This document shows positions 1-8,893 of a DNA stretch of 64,000 bases, one piece after another. The DNA lies in NCBI RefSeq assembly GCF_000744095.1, contig NZ_JQLI01000008.1:558001-622000 (forward strand), read 5' to 3'. The stretch comes from Cupriavidus necator A5-1 (GTDB lineage Bacteria; Pseudomonadota; Gammaproteobacteria; Burkholderiales; Burkholderiaceae). The translations under genes and the position numbers were made by a program. Every line of letters begins with the position of its first letter. Position 1 is the first letter of the stretch. The notes beneath the pieces were generated by a model. That model did not search any database. It saw only the letters and a program-made list of their open reading frames with translations, and was not told where the DNA came from.

Positions 1-1
1 G

Positions 2-973
2 GTCCGGCGCGACCTGACCATCAACGCGATGGCGCGCGCGGTCGATGCCGACGGCAACCTGGTCGGGCCGGTGATCGATCCGCACGGCGGCCAGCGCGAC
101 TTGCAGGCCCGGCTGTTCCGCCATGTCTCCGACGCGTTTGCCGAGGACCCGGTGCGCATCCTGCGGCTGGCACGCTTCGCCGCACGCTTCCACGATTTCA
201 CCGTCGCCGCCGAGACCCTGCGCCTGATGCGCGAGATGGTTGCCGCCGGCGAGGTCGACGCGCTGGTGCCCGAACGCGTGTGGCAGGAACTGGCGCGCGG
301 ACTGATGGAGGCGCGCCCGTCGCGCATGTTCGAGGTGCTGCGCGAATGCGGCGCGCTGGCGCGGCTGCTGCCCGAGCTGGATCGCCTGTGGGGCGTGCCG
401 CAGCGCGCCGACTACCATCCCGAGGTCGATACCGGCGTGCACGTGATGATGGTGATCGACCGCGCCGCCGCGATGGGCACGCCGCTGCCGGTGCGCTTTG
501 CCGCGCTGGTGCACGACCTGGGCAAGGGCACCACGCCCGAGGACGTGCTGCCGCGCCATACCGGCCACGAGATGCGCAGCGTGAAATTGCTGGAGGGCGT
601 TTGCGCGCGCCTGCGCGTGCCCAATGAGTGCCGCGACCTGGCACTGGTGGTGGCGCGCGAGCACGGCAATATCCACCGCTCGCTGGAGATCGGCGCGGCG
701 GCCGTGATGCGCCTGCTCGAACGCTGCGATGCATTGCGCAAGCCAGCCCGCTTTGCCGAAGCGCTGCAGGCCTGCGAGGCAGACATGCGCGGACGCAAGG
801 GCTTTGAATCGAGCGAGTACCCCCAGGCGGCGCGCTTGCTGGCCGCGCTGGACGCAGCGGCGGCCGTCGACGCCGGCGCGATTGCGCGCGCATGCGCCGA
901 CGATGTCAGCCAGATCCGCGACCGCGTTCATGCCGCGCGCGTGGCGGCCGTGGCGCAGCGGCTCGGGAGCTAG
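2..973 (+). CDS. cca: CCA-adding tRNA nucleotidyltransferase, 5'-truncated by window edge
   Basis: This enzyme adds or repairs the 3' CCA end of tRNAs. The reading frame is already open at base 2, so the gene begins outside the window and the nucleotidyltransferase head with its catalytic aspartates is missing. The first visible residues, RRDLTINAMA, are the class II CCA-enzyme motif that follows the catalytic site. The tRNA-binding neck and body follow, including EDPVRILRLARFAARF. The C-terminal half carries an HD-type signature (LVHDLGKG), as in the multifunctional bacterial form with phosphohydrolase activity. The stop overlaps the convergent universal-stress gene by a few bases. The family assignment is firm; phosphatase activity is inferred from the HD motif. 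Confidence 0.93.
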   Translation, partial: VRRDLTINAMARAVDADGNLVGPVIDPHGGQRDLQARLFRHVSDAFAEDPVRILRLARFAARFHDFTVAAETLRLMREMVAAGEVDALVPERVWQELARGLMEARPSRMFEVLRECGALARLLPELDRLWGVPQRADYHPEVDTGVHVMMVIDRAAAMGTPLPVRFAALVHDLGKGTTPEDVLPRHTGHEMRSVKLLEGVCARLRVPNECRDLALVVAREHGNIHRSLEIGAAAVMRLLERCDALRKPARFAEALQACEADMRGRKGFESSEYPQAARLLAALDAAAAVDAGAIARACADDVSQIRDRVHAARVAAVAQRLGS

Positions 974-1407
974 CGATAGACCAGCACTGGAATCTTGGTA
1001 TGCGTCAGCACCTTGTGCGTTTCGCTGCCGAGAACCAGTGCCTGCACCCCGCGCCGCCCGTGCGATGCCATCACGATCAGGTCGCAGCCCCTGGCCCCGG
1101 CTGTATCGATGATGGCCTCGTAGACGTGGTCGCGGGTGACGCAGGTGGTTTCACAATTCACGCCGGCCGCGGCTGATTCCTGTGCAATCTTCGCCAGGTA
1201 TGCCTCGGCCTGGCCGTACACCTCCTTCATATAGCGCTCCGCGATTTCCCGCCGCGTAGCGGTTTGCAGGCGGAACGTGTCGTAGTGGCTCACGACCTGG
1301 AGCGCCGTGATGCTGGCGTGGATTCCCTGGGCCAGCGCGATGGCTTTGCGGTAAGTCGCCTCGGACAGTTCCGAGCCGTCGACCGCCAGCAGCATATGCT
1401 TGAACAT
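970..1407 (-). CDS. Universal stress protein, UspA family
   Basis: A 145-residue single-domain Usp protein, the usual length. It opens with the beta1 signature MFKHMLLAVDGSE and ends with the nucleotide-binding segment ASHGRRGVQALVLGS followed by the terminal strand KIPVLVYR. The glycine pattern suggests an ATP-binding Usp. An AAGGAGA ribosome-binding site lies just upstream of the ATG. It sits downstream of the Liv operon on the same strand with only 41 bp between, so read-through from that operon is possible. Its role would be stress survival; no partner can be read from the sequence. Confidence 0.9.
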   Translation of the reverse strand: MFKHMLLAVDGSELSEATYRKAIALAQGIHASITALQVVSHYDTFRLQTATRREIAERYMKEVYGQAEAYLAKIAQESAAAGVNCETTCVTRDHVYEAIIDTAGARGCDLIVMASHGRRGVQALVLGSETHKVLTHTKIPVLVYR

Positions 1408-1448
1408 TTGGGTCTCCTTGCAAACCGGCGCCTGCCATCCCGTTCGGG

Positions 1449-2291
1449 TCAGGCACCGAGAAACAGCCGGCCGACCTCCGGGTCCCGGCTCAGTTCGTCA
1501 CCGGTGCCGGCCATGGCCAGCTGCCCGGCCACCAGGACATAGCCTAGGTCGGCGAATGCGAGCCCTTTGCGGGCGTTCTGCTCGACCAGGATGATGGTCT
1601 TGCCCTCGTCTTGCTGCAGCTGGCGCAGGCGTTCGAACACCAGATCGACATAGCGCGGCTCCAGCCCGATCGAAGGCTCGTCCACCAGCAGCACGGCGGG
1701 GTCCATCATCAGCGCGCGCGAGATTTCGAGCAGCCTGCGCTCCCCGCCGGAGAGCACGCTGGCGCGCTGGCCGCGCCGTTGCGCGAGCGCGCCATGGCGC
1801 TGGAAGATGCGCTCGGCCGCAGCCTTGGCATCTCGCGGGTGCGGCATCAGGTACCCGCCCATCAGCAGGTTTTCTTCGACCGTCATGTCGGGGAAGATCG
1901 AACCCTCCTGCAGTACATAGGCCACGCCTGCCTGCCGCAGCATCTGCTCGGCACGCAGGTGGGTGACCGGCGCGCCGGCCACGGTGATGGTCCCCGACAT
2001 GACCCGGGCCAGGCCGCAGATGGCACGCAGCACCGTGGACTTGCCCGCGCCGTTCGGGCCGATCAGGCACAGCGAGCCGCCGCGCGCCACGCGCAGGCTG
2101 AAGCCGTGCAGGATCTCCATGCCGCCATAGCCGGCGACCAGGTCGTCGACGGCGACCATCGGCGTGCCGCCGGCAAGTTGCTCGAGTTGCACGACGCTTG
2201 GCCGGGGGCGCGAGAGCGCGGCGGCGAGCGTGGCGGCAGGCGCGTGGGCAACCGTCTGGGCCGCGGTATGCGTGGTGTGCGCGGTGATCAT
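1449..2291 (-). CDS. livF: Branched-chain amino-acid-type ABC transporter ATPase (LivF-like)
   Basis: This is the second cytoplasmic ATPase of a Liv-type importer (HAAT family). Walker A GPNGAGKST is at about residues 78-86, followed by the signature LSGGERRLLEI and Walker B VLLVDEPS. The start at 2291 was chosen because it gives an ATGA overlap with livG, as at the other two junctions in this operon. It leaves about 45 extra Ala/Thr-rich residues before the canonical beginning MVAVDDLVAGYG, so a start at 2159 is a real alternative. It is the last gene of the operon that begins with the receptor at 6255. The substrate is not determined by sequence and could be amino acids, amides or aromatic acids. 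Confidence 0.9.
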   Translation of the reverse strand: MITAHTTHTAAQTVAHAPAATLAAALSRPRPSVVQLEQLAGGTPMVAVDDLVAGYGGMEILHGFSLRVARGGSLCLIGPNGAGKSTVLRAICGLARVMSGTITVAGAPVTHLRAEQMLRQAGVAYVLQEGSIFPDMTVEENLLMGGYLMPHPRDAKAAAERIFQRHGALAQRRGQRASVLSGGERRLLEISRALMMDPAVLLVDEPSIGLEPRYVDLVFERLRQLQQDEGKTIILVEQNARKGLAFADLGYVLVAGQLAMAGTGDELSRDPEVGRLFLGA

Positions 2292-3034
2292 GGCTGGCCT
2301 CCCAGGTAGGCCTCGATCACCGCGCGGTTGGCCGTGATCTGCGCCGGCGATCCCTGCGCCAGCACCTCGCCATGCGCCAGGCAATAGATGTGGCCGGCCA
2401 GCTGCATCATCACCCGCATATTGTGTTCGATCACCAGCAGGGTGATGCCGAGCCGCGCGTTGATGTCCCTGAGCAGGGCGATCAGGCTGTCGATCATCAC
2501 CGGGTTCACGCCGGCGGTGGGCTCATCGAGCAGCAGCAGCCTGGGCTCGTTCATCAGGGCCATGCAGATCTCGAGCAGCTTCTGCTGCCCGAACGACAGG
2601 TCGGCGCCGCGCTGGTCCGCGTGGTCCTGCAGCCCGGCCATGCGCAGGATCTGGCGGGCCTGTGCTGCCACCGCCGGTGCCTGCCGCGTGCACATGGCGG
2701 CGAGCCCTTCATGCACATGGGGCACGCTGACCAGCAGGTTCTGCAGGCAGCCCATCTTGCCGAACACCCGCGTCTGCTGGAAGGTGCGCACCAGGCCCAG
2801 GCGCGCGATCTCGGGTACGCGCAGCCGCGAGATCTCGCGCCCGTCGAACGCGATCGATCCGCCGTCGATCGGGTGGTAGCCGACGATGGAGTTGAACAGG
2901 GTCGTCTTGCCCGAACCGTTCGGCCCGATCAGGCCGACGATGCTGCCGTGCGGCACCTGCAGGGAGATGTCATGGTTGGCGACGACACCGCCGAAGCGCT
3001 TGGTGACGCCGCGCACCGCAAGCAGGTCGGTCAT
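2288..3034 (-). CDS. livG: Branched-chain amino-acid-type ABC transporter ATPase (LivG-like)
   Basis: A 248-residue ATPase of the LivG family. The N-terminus LLAVRGVTKRFGGVVA is typical, Walker A GPNGSGKTT is at 37-45, the signature is LSFGQQKLLEI, and Walker B is LLLLDEPTAGVNP. The reading frame stays open far upstream, but homology begins at MTDLL, so 3034 is the start. It overlaps livM upstream and livF downstream through ATGA junctions, which suggests translational coupling of all cytoplasmic components. It should pair with the LivF-like subunit as the ATPase dimer of the importer. Confidence 0.93.
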   Translation of the reverse strand: MTDLLAVRGVTKRFGGVVANHDISLQVPHGSIVGLIGPNGSGKTTLFNSIVGYHPIDGGSIAFDGREISRLRVPEIARLGLVRTFQQTRVFGKMGCLQNLLVSVPHVHEGLAAMCTRQAPAVAAQARQILRMAGLQDHADQRGADLSFGQQKLLEICMALMNEPRLLLLDEPTAGVNPVMIDSLIALLRDINARLGITLLVIEHNMRVMMQLAGHIYCLAHGEVLAQGSPAQITANRAVIEAYLGGQP

Positions 3035-4053
3035 GGCGCGGCACTCCCTGTCATGCGGCGGCGGTTTGCACTGTAGTCGCGCAGCCAGCCCATGATGCCG
3101 GTCGGGAACAGCACCACGATCAGCACGATCAGCACGCCCAGCGCAACGCGCTGCCAGTTCAGCAGGTAAGTCCAGAACAGCTCCTGGGTGAGGTGGAACA
3201 GCGCGGCGCCGATCACCGGGCCCCACAGCGTGCCCTTGCCGCCCAGGATTGCCATCACCACCATCCACACGCCGAAAGTGGCGCCGGCAAAGGCCAGCTC
3301 GCGCGGATCGATGAAGCCCACCAGGTTGCCCGTCAGGGCTCCTGCCATGCCGAGGAAGACGGCGCACACGCACCAGGCCAGGATCTTGTAGCGCGTGGTG
3401 TGCAGGCCGAGCGCCTCGGCCTTGTCCTCGTCGTCGCGGATGGCATTGAGCGCGAGCCCGAACGGGCGCGCATAGAGCCACCGCAGCGACAGCAGGGTCA
3501 CCACGGCCAGCACCAGCATCGCGTAGTAGAAGAACGGCTCGCGGCTGCCGGCAGCACCCGGGAACAGCGGCAGCGTCATGCCCGATCCCGAGCCGATGAA
3601 ATCCCAGCCGGCGGCACCATCGGCGCAGGCGATGCCTAAGCCCAGCGTTCCGATGGCGAAGTAGTGGCCGCGCAAGCCCAGCATGGCCGGGCCCAGCGCA
3701 AGCGCCGCAGCCACGGCCGCCAGCGCCGCCAGGCCGGTACCCGCCGCCAGGCCGGCGAAGTAGCCCAGCCCGAAGTCGCGCTGCACCACCGCGCAGACAT
3801 AGGCGCCCACGCCAAAGAACACGATGTTGCCGAAGGAGTTGTATCCCATCTGCCCGCCCATGACGTCCCACGTCAGCGCGAACAGCACCATCAGCCAGAG
3901 AAAGGTCAGTTGCGTGGTGATGCCGGCGAACAGCCACGGCGCGATCAGCGCGCCCAGGCTGCCCGCAAGCAGTGCCAGCCAGGCAGCCGGGGCGGCCGAG
4001 GTGACCGGGACATCCGATTCGGGCCGGCGCGCGCCGCGCAGGTGCGGGTTCAT
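3031..4053 (-). CDS. livM: Branched-chain amino-acid-type ABC transporter permease (LivM-like)
   Basis: A 340-residue inner-membrane permease with repeated hydrophobic segments. LivM-family landmarks include GQMGYNSFGNIVFFGVGAY near the N-terminus, LGLRGHYFAIGTLGL in the middle, and the cytoplasmic coupling motif around NAIRDDEDKAEALG. The open frame reaches much further upstream, but that part is only the shadow of livH; the ATG at 4053 lies in an ATGA overlap with livH. The N-terminus begins with a short Arg-rich stretch before the first membrane span. It should form the translocation pore with LivH. Confidence 0.93.
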   Translation of the reverse strand: MNPHLRGARRPESDVPVTSAAPAAWLALLAGSLGALIAPWLFAGITTQLTFLWLMVLFALTWDVMGGQMGYNSFGNIVFFGVGAYVCAVVQRDFGLGYFAGLAAGTGLAALAAVAAALALGPAMLGLRGHYFAIGTLGLGIACADGAAGWDFIGSGSGMTLPLFPGAAGSREPFFYYAMLVLAVVTLLSLRWLYARPFGLALNAIRDDEDKAEALGLHTTRYKILAWCVCAVFLGMAGALTGNLVGFIDPRELAFAGATFGVWMVVMAILGGKGTLWGPVIGAALFHLTQELFWTYLLNWQRVALGVLIVLIVVLFPTGIMGWLRDYSANRRRMTGSAAP

Positions 4054-4946
4054 CGCAGGTAGCCGCGCCGCCGGCGCAGCATCAGGTTGCGGCTCACCAG
4101 GATCGCCACCAGCAGGGCGTAGAGGAAGGCGGTCTGGTACTCGGTACCGAGCAGGAAGCCGGCATAGTTCTCGGCAATGCCCAGCCCGCCCCCGGCGCCG
4201 AGCACCGGAAGCATGCTGCCGAGCCCGGCCACCACCACGATCATGAAGGCGCGCACGGTATAGGGCAGGCCAAGGTAGGGGTGGATGATCCAGGTCATTG
4301 CCACCAGTCCGCCAGCCGCGCCGCAGATGGCGGCATTGAGGGCGAAGGTCGAGGCGTAGATGCGATCGGCGTCCACCCCCAGCACACGGGCAGCGCGCGC
4401 GTTCTGGGCGGTAGCCCGGATCGCCTGGCCGCGGCGCGAATGCCTGAGGAACAGCATCAGGCTGGCGCCCAGCGCCAGCGCTGCGGCGAACGCCGCCAGC
4501 TTGATCTTCGGCACCACCAGTCCGCCCGGCAGCAACAGGCTGCCCAGCCCCGCATCGACCGTGCGCACATTGGCGCCGAAGGCCAGGTTGGCGAGCTGCT
4601 GCAGCACGATGCTCAGGCCGAAGGTGGCCAGCACCGAGACAAAGAGATCGCGCTCGACCAGCCGGAAGATGACGATGCGATAGAGTCCCCAGCCCACGCA
4701 GTACATCACCGCCGCGGCAACCGGCACGGCCAGCATCGGGGGCACGCCCTTGCCAACCAGCCAGATCACGATATAGCCGCCCAGCATTACCAGCTCGCCC
4801 TGGGCCACGTTGATGAGGTTCATCACGCCCCATACCAGCGCCATGCCGTAGGCGGCCAGCGCAAAGATCGCGCCGGCCAGCAGGCCATCCACCACGAGCT
4901 GCAGGTTCAGCTCGGGACTCTGGATGAGGACCGCGAGATTGGTCAT
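4050..4946 (-). CDS. livH: Branched-chain amino-acid-type ABC transporter permease (LivH-like)
   Basis: A 298-residue permease with about eight hydrophobic segments. LivH hallmarks are LLAGAIFALAAYGMALVWGVMNLINVAQGELVM in two adjoining blocks and the coupling-loop motif IRATAQNARAARVLGVD. Length and start are normal for the family. It lies 25 bp downstream of the periplasmic receptor gene and overlaps livM by four bases. The role is half of the transmembrane channel of the importer. Confidence 0.93.
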   Translation of the reverse strand: MTNLAVLIQSPELNLQLVVDGLLAGAIFALAAYGMALVWGVMNLINVAQGELVMLGGYIVIWLVGKGVPPMLAVPVAAAVMYCVGWGLYRIVIFRLVERDLFVSVLATFGLSIVLQQLANLAFGANVRTVDAGLGSLLLPGGLVVPKIKLAAFAAALALGASLMLFLRHSRRGQAIRATAQNARAARVLGVDADRIYASTFALNAAICGAAGGLVAMTWIIHPYLGLPYTVRAFMIVVVAGLGSMLPVLGAGGGLGIAENYAGFLLGTEYQTAFLYALLVAILVSRNLMLRRRRGYLR

Positions 4947-4971
4947 CTGCGTCAGGCCGCGCAGCAGCCCT

Positions 4972-6255
4972 CTATTTGCGCCGCGCCCAGGCAGGTGCCG
5001 GATAAGTGACCTTCGACGACGCCCACTTGCCCGGCGCGACCACCTTGAACTTGCCGTCCTGCACCTGGTACAGCACCATCGACTTGGCGATGTTCTTGCC
5101 GCTCTGGTCGAACCTGAGCGGGCCGTAGAACGTCATCAGGTCGGTTTTTGCCAAGGCATCGCGGACCTTCTCCGTATCGAACGAGGCGGCACGCTCGAAT
5201 GCGTCGACGAAGGCCAGCACCGCGGCGGTGGACTCGGCCGCCTGGTATGGCGCCTCGTAGTGGTACTCCTTTTCGAAGCGCTGCGCGTACTGGTCGGCCG
5301 TGCCGAACCAGCGGTCCTTGTAGCTGAGCGTGCGGTCCCATTGCGAGCCGCACACCGCGAATTCGGCGCTCTTGCCGAATTTCTCGATGATCTGCGCGGA
5401 GTCGCAGTGGGTCAGCGCCAGCATCGGCACGTCGATACGCATCTCCGCTAACTGCCGCACCGCCAGCGCCGCGCCCTTTTCATGGCCGGAGACCACCAGG
5501 ATGTCTGGCTTGAGCGCCTTCACCTTGGCCAGCGTGGCCGACATGTCGTTCAGCTCGGGCGGCAGCTTGTCGTCGATCACCACCTGCATGCCAAGGCGTC
5601 TCGCATCCTCTTCCACGCCGTCGCGCACGTCCTGCGAGAAGTTGTCGTTCTCGATGGCGATGGCCACCTTGAGGTTCTTCGGCGACTTGCCTGCCCGCTG
5701 CGCCTCCTCGGCGGCGAGGCTGATGGCGGCGCGCAGGTAGTAGTCGGAGGTATTGAGCACCGCGAACATGTAGCGGTAGCCCTGCGTGAACAGGTTGCGG
5801 TCCGCGCCGTTGCCCTCGACCATCGGAATCTTGTACTTCTCCGTGACCGGGGCGATCGCCTTAGTGAGCCCGGAACTGTAGGGCCCCAGCACGAACTTGA
5901 CGCCATCCTGGTTGATCAGCCGCTCGGCCAGCTGTGCGCCGCGGGCCGAGGTCGATTCGTCGTCGTAGTAGAGGACCTTCAACTGATAGGCCTTGCCGCC
6001 AACCTTGACGCCGCCCATCTCATTGACGCGCTTCACGGCAAGGTTGTAGCCGTCCTGGGTGTTCTTGCCATTGGTGGAGTACTTGCCGGTCAGGGAGACC
6101 GCGGCACCGAGGATGATGGTGTTGCCCTCCACCTTGGCGGCGGCGGGGACCGACACGGTCAGGCCAAGACCGGCCAGGGCGCAGACGGTGGCATGGCGTA
6201 AATGGATAGCGGGCCTGGGATCGCCTGGCGAGCTTCGTGTAGATGCGTTTTTCAT
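4972..6255 (-). CDS. Periplasmic receptor of Liv-type ABC transporter
   Basis: A 427-residue type I periplasmic binding protein of the Leu/Ile/Val-receptor family. A hydrophobic signal segment (ALAGLGLTVSVPAAA) ends near residue 40. The mature part opens with the family signature IILGAAVSLTGKYSTNGK and contains the ligand-domain stretch VNEMGGVKVGGKAYQLKVL. It is the first gene of the operon with livHMGF. The signal peptide has a long N-region, so translation could start a little further in. It also resembles amide/urea or aromatic-acid receptors of this superfamily, so leucine transport should not be assumed. Confidence 0.9.
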   Translation of the reverse strand: MKNASTRSSPGDPRPAIHLRHATVCALAGLGLTVSVPAAAKVEGNTIILGAAVSLTGKYSTNGKNTQDGYNLAVKRVNEMGGVKVGGKAYQLKVLYYDDESTSARGAQLAERLINQDGVKFVLGPYSSGLTKAIAPVTEKYKIPMVEGNGADRNLFTQGYRYMFAVLNTSDYYLRAAISLAAEEAQRAGKSPKNLKVAIAIENDNFSQDVRDGVEEDARRLGMQVVIDDKLPPELNDMSATLAKVKALKPDILVVSGHEKGAALAVRQLAEMRIDVPMLALTHCDSAQIIEKFGKSAEFAVCGSQWDRTLSYKDRWFGTADQYAQRFEKEYHYEAPYQAAESTAAVLAFVDAFERAASFDTEKVRDALAKTDLMTFYGPLRFDQSGKNIAKSMVLYQVQDGKFKVVAPGKWASSKVTYPAPAWARRK

Positions 6256-6447
6256 GGCACCTCCTCACTCTCTCCAACGTAGGACTCATTTCTGAAAGCG
6301 GAAGTGCCGTATGTCACGGGTCCATCACTCCGTGAGGTGTTCCCGGGATTCCCTATTCATGAAATGAGGCCTACGCTTGAGTTGATCAGGTAGATCGTTG
6401 CTCGACCGGGATGGGAGCCGACCGCTTTCTCGCATGAGGAGATAGCC
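6256..6447. promoter_or_regulatory. Divergent control region between two ABC transporter operons
   Basis: These 192 bp separate the starts of the minus-strand Liv-type receptor and the plus-strand carbohydrate-type receptor, so they must hold both promoters. GAGGAG lies just before the ATG at 6448 and AGGAGGTGCC (minus strand) before the ATG at 6255. A short TCAC-TCC-GTGA palindrome near 6326-6336 is the only symmetric element I noticed. No regulator gene is adjacent. Promoter boxes cannot be assigned with confidence. Confidence 0.5.
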
Positions 6448-7839
6448 ATGGCCAAGACAGCGCATCCAGGTGGTACCCACGTGGCAGTCGCCACCAGCCC
6501 CAATACGAATACCAATACCGGCAGGCGCAGATTCATCCGGACCACGGGCGCCGTCGGGCTTGCGGCCGGCCTCGGACCCTTCCTGATCCCCAAGCATGCC
6601 CGCGCGGCAAAGCACACGCTCAAGATCCTGCAGTGGAACCACTTCGTGCCGGGCTACGACAAGTGGTTCGACGACACCTATGTGAAGGAGTGGGGCCAGA
6701 AGAACGACACCGAGGTGGTGGTCGACCACGTCGGCATCCCGGCGCTGGCCACGCGTGCCGCCGCCGAAGTGTCCGCGCAGAAGGGGCACGACCTGTTCAT
6801 GTTCCTGTCGCCGCCGCCGGTCTACGAGGAACAGGTGATCGACCATCGCGAGCTCTACGAGGAATGCCAGCGCAAGCATGGCAAGCCGATGGAGCTGGCC
6901 ATCAAGAGCACATACAACCCGAAGACGAAGAAGTACTTCGGCTTCTCTGACAGCTTCGTGCCGGACCCGATCAACTACCGCAAGGACCTCTGGGACGACG
7001 TCGGCATGAAGCCGCCGGACACCTGGCTGGACGTCCTCGCCGCCGGCCGCAAGATCAAGGCCAAGCGCGGCATTCCGGTCGGCGTCGGGCTGTCCGCGGA
7101 ACTCGACACCGCGATGGCGATGCGCGCCATCCTGTATGCCTTCGGCGGTTCGGTCCAGGACGACCGGCACACCGTCGTGCTGAACTCCAAGAACACCGTC
7201 GAAGCGGTGAAGTTCGTCAAGGCGCTGTTCCAGGAGACCATGACGCCGGAAGTGCTGGCATGGGACCCGTCGTCCAACAACCGCGCCATGCTGGCCGGCA
7301 AGATCTCGCTCTGCCTGAACGCCATCTCCATCACACGCGAGGCCGAGAACAAGAACCTGCCGATCGCGCGCGACATCTGGCTGACGCAGGCCCTGCAGGG
7401 GCCGGTGCGGCGCATCGCGCTGGAGCACGTGATGGACTGCTACGTGATCTGGAAATTCGCCGAGAACATCGCCGGCGCGAAGAAGTTCCTGGTCGACTAT
7501 ATCGACAACTTCCGGCAGGGTTTCCTGGGCAGCGAGTTCTACAACTTCCCCTGCTTCCTCAGCACCGTGCCTGACCTGCAGAAGCTGATCGCCGACGACC
7601 AGAAGGCCACGCCGCGCGACAAGTACAAGGTGCTCGGCGCGCTGATGAACCAGGCGACCAATGTCGGCTACCCCGGCTACGCCAACGCGGCCGTCGACGA
7701 GATCTTCAATACCTGGGTCCTCAATACCATGTTCGCCAAGGCAGCCACGGGCGACGAGACGCCGGAGAACGCGGTCCGGATCGCCGATGCCGCGTGCAAG
7801 CGCATTTTCTCCAAGTGGCGCGACAAGGGCATGGTGTAG
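6448..7839 (+). CDS. Tat-exported ABC transporter solute-binding protein (family 1)
   Basis: A 463-residue receptor of the sugar/polyol-type solute-binding superfamily. The N-terminus carries a twin-arginine signal (GRRRFIRTTG near residues 25-34, hydrophobic core, then PKHARA before the likely cleavage near 53). That implies export of a folded protein, which is less usual for sugar receptors. The mature part has the family layout LKILQWNHFVPGYDKWF, then a middle segment PINYRKDLWDDVGMKPPDTW that resembles the YNKDLF-type motif. It starts an operon with an ATPase and two permeases. No catabolic gene is next to it, so the substrate (sugar, polyol or glycerol-phosphate-like) is unknown. Confidence 0.87.
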   Translation: MAKTAHPGGTHVAVATSPNTNTNTGRRRFIRTTGAVGLAAGLGPFLIPKHARAAKHTLKILQWNHFVPGYDKWFDDTYVKEWGQKNDTEVVVDHVGIPALATRAAAEVSAQKGHDLFMFLSPPPVYEEQVIDHRELYEECQRKHGKPMELAIKSTYNPKTKKYFGFSDSFVPDPINYRKDLWDDVGMKPPDTWLDVLAAGRKIKAKRGIPVGVGLSAELDTAMAMRAILYAFGGSVQDDRHTVVLNSKNTVEAVKFVKALFQETMTPEVLAWDPSSNNRAMLAGKISLCLNAISITREAENKNLPIARDIWLTQALQGPVRRIALEHVMDCYVIWKFAENIAGAKKFLVDYIDNFRQGFLGSEFYNFPCFLSTVPDLQKLIADDQKATPRDKYKVLGALMNQATNVGYPGYANAAVDEIFNTWVLNTMFAKAATGDETPENAVRIADAACKRIFSKWRDKGMV

Positions 7840-7864
7840 CGCGCGACTGGGTATGTAGCTGGAT

Positions 7865-8893
7865 ATGGCTTCCGTAGAAGTTCGCTCGCTCACCAAGCAT
7901 TTCGATGGCGCCAACGCGGTCGATAACGTCGACCTTGGCGCCCGCGATGCCGAGTTCCTGGTGCTGCTGGGGCCGTCCGGCTCCGGCAAGACCACGCTGC
8001 TGCGCCTGATTGCCGGGCTCGAGGCGCCCAGCCGCGGCGATATCCTGGTGGACGGCCGCGTCGTCACGGCGCTGCCGCCCAGGATGCGCAACATGGCGAT
8101 GGTGTTCCAGAGCTACGCGTTGTACCCGCACCTGAATGTGTTCGACAACATCGCCTTCCCGCTGCGGGCCAGGCACATGTCGCGCGAGGAGACCGGCAGC
8201 AAGGTGGACTGGGCCGCGCAATTGTTCGGCATTGGGCATCTGCTGGAGCGCAAGCCGCGCCAGCTGTCCGGCGGCGAGCGCCAGCGGGTGGCGCTGGCGC
8301 GCGCGGTGGTGCGCGAGCCGGTGGCGTTCCTGCTCGACGAGCCCTTGTCCAATCTCGACGCCAAGCTGCGGACCTCGGCGCGCGACGAGTTGCAGCGTTT
8401 CCAGCGCCGGCTCGCCATCACCACCATCTACGTCACGCATGACCAGATCGAGGCGCTGGGCCTGGGCGACCGCATCGCCATCCTCGACCACGGCAGGATT
8501 CACCAGATCGGCACGCCGCAGGAGGTCTATGAGCATCCCGCCGATCTCTTCGTCGCCACCTTTATCGGCTCGCCGCCGATGAACCTGATCGAAGCCGACG
8601 GGGTCGTGACCGGATTCCGGCCCGAGCATTTCCTGCCGCGCGAAGCCTATCCCGCGGCGGATGCGCTGCGCGCCTTTGCCGTGGACGTGACGCGCATCGA
8701 GAACCTGGGCTCGGACCGCCTCGTGTATGGCAAGCTCGAAGCGCCACTGCCGCCGGCCAGCGTGGTCTCGCGCATTCCCTGCACGGTGACGGTCCCGATC
8801 GAGCCCGGCGCCGGCCACCGCTTCGTGGTGCGCGAGCGCGACCTGCGCCGCTTCGATGCAAAATCCGGGGCCAGCCTGGGAGCCGCGCCGTGA
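7865..8893 (+). CDS. ABC transporter ATPase, MalK/UgpC-like
   Basis: A 342-residue ATPase of the carbohydrate-uptake type. Walker A GPSGSGKTT is at 36-44, the Q-loop is in MVFQSYALYPHLNVFDN, the signature is LSGGERQRVALARA, Walker B is VAFLLDEPLSNLDAKLR, and the switch His is in YVTHDQIEALGLGD. The C-terminal regulatory part includes GFRPEHF but is shorter than in classic MalK. It lies 25 bp after the receptor gene, and its stop overlaps the GTG start of the first permease (GTGA), so the two are translationally coupled. Confidence 0.92.
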   Translation: MASVEVRSLTKHFDGANAVDNVDLGARDAEFLVLLGPSGSGKTTLLRLIAGLEAPSRGDILVDGRVVTALPPRMRNMAMVFQSYALYPHLNVFDNIAFPLRARHMSREETGSKVDWAAQLFGIGHLLERKPRQLSGGERQRVALARAVVREPVAFLLDEPLSNLDAKLRTSARDELQRFQRRLAITTIYVTHDQIEALGLGDRIAILDHGRIHQIGTPQEVYEHPADLFVATFIGSPPMNLIEADGVVTGFRPEHFLPREAYPAADALRAFAVDVTRIENLGSDRLVYGKLEAPLPPASVVSRIPCTVTVPIEPGAGHRFVVRERDLRRFDAKSGASLGAAP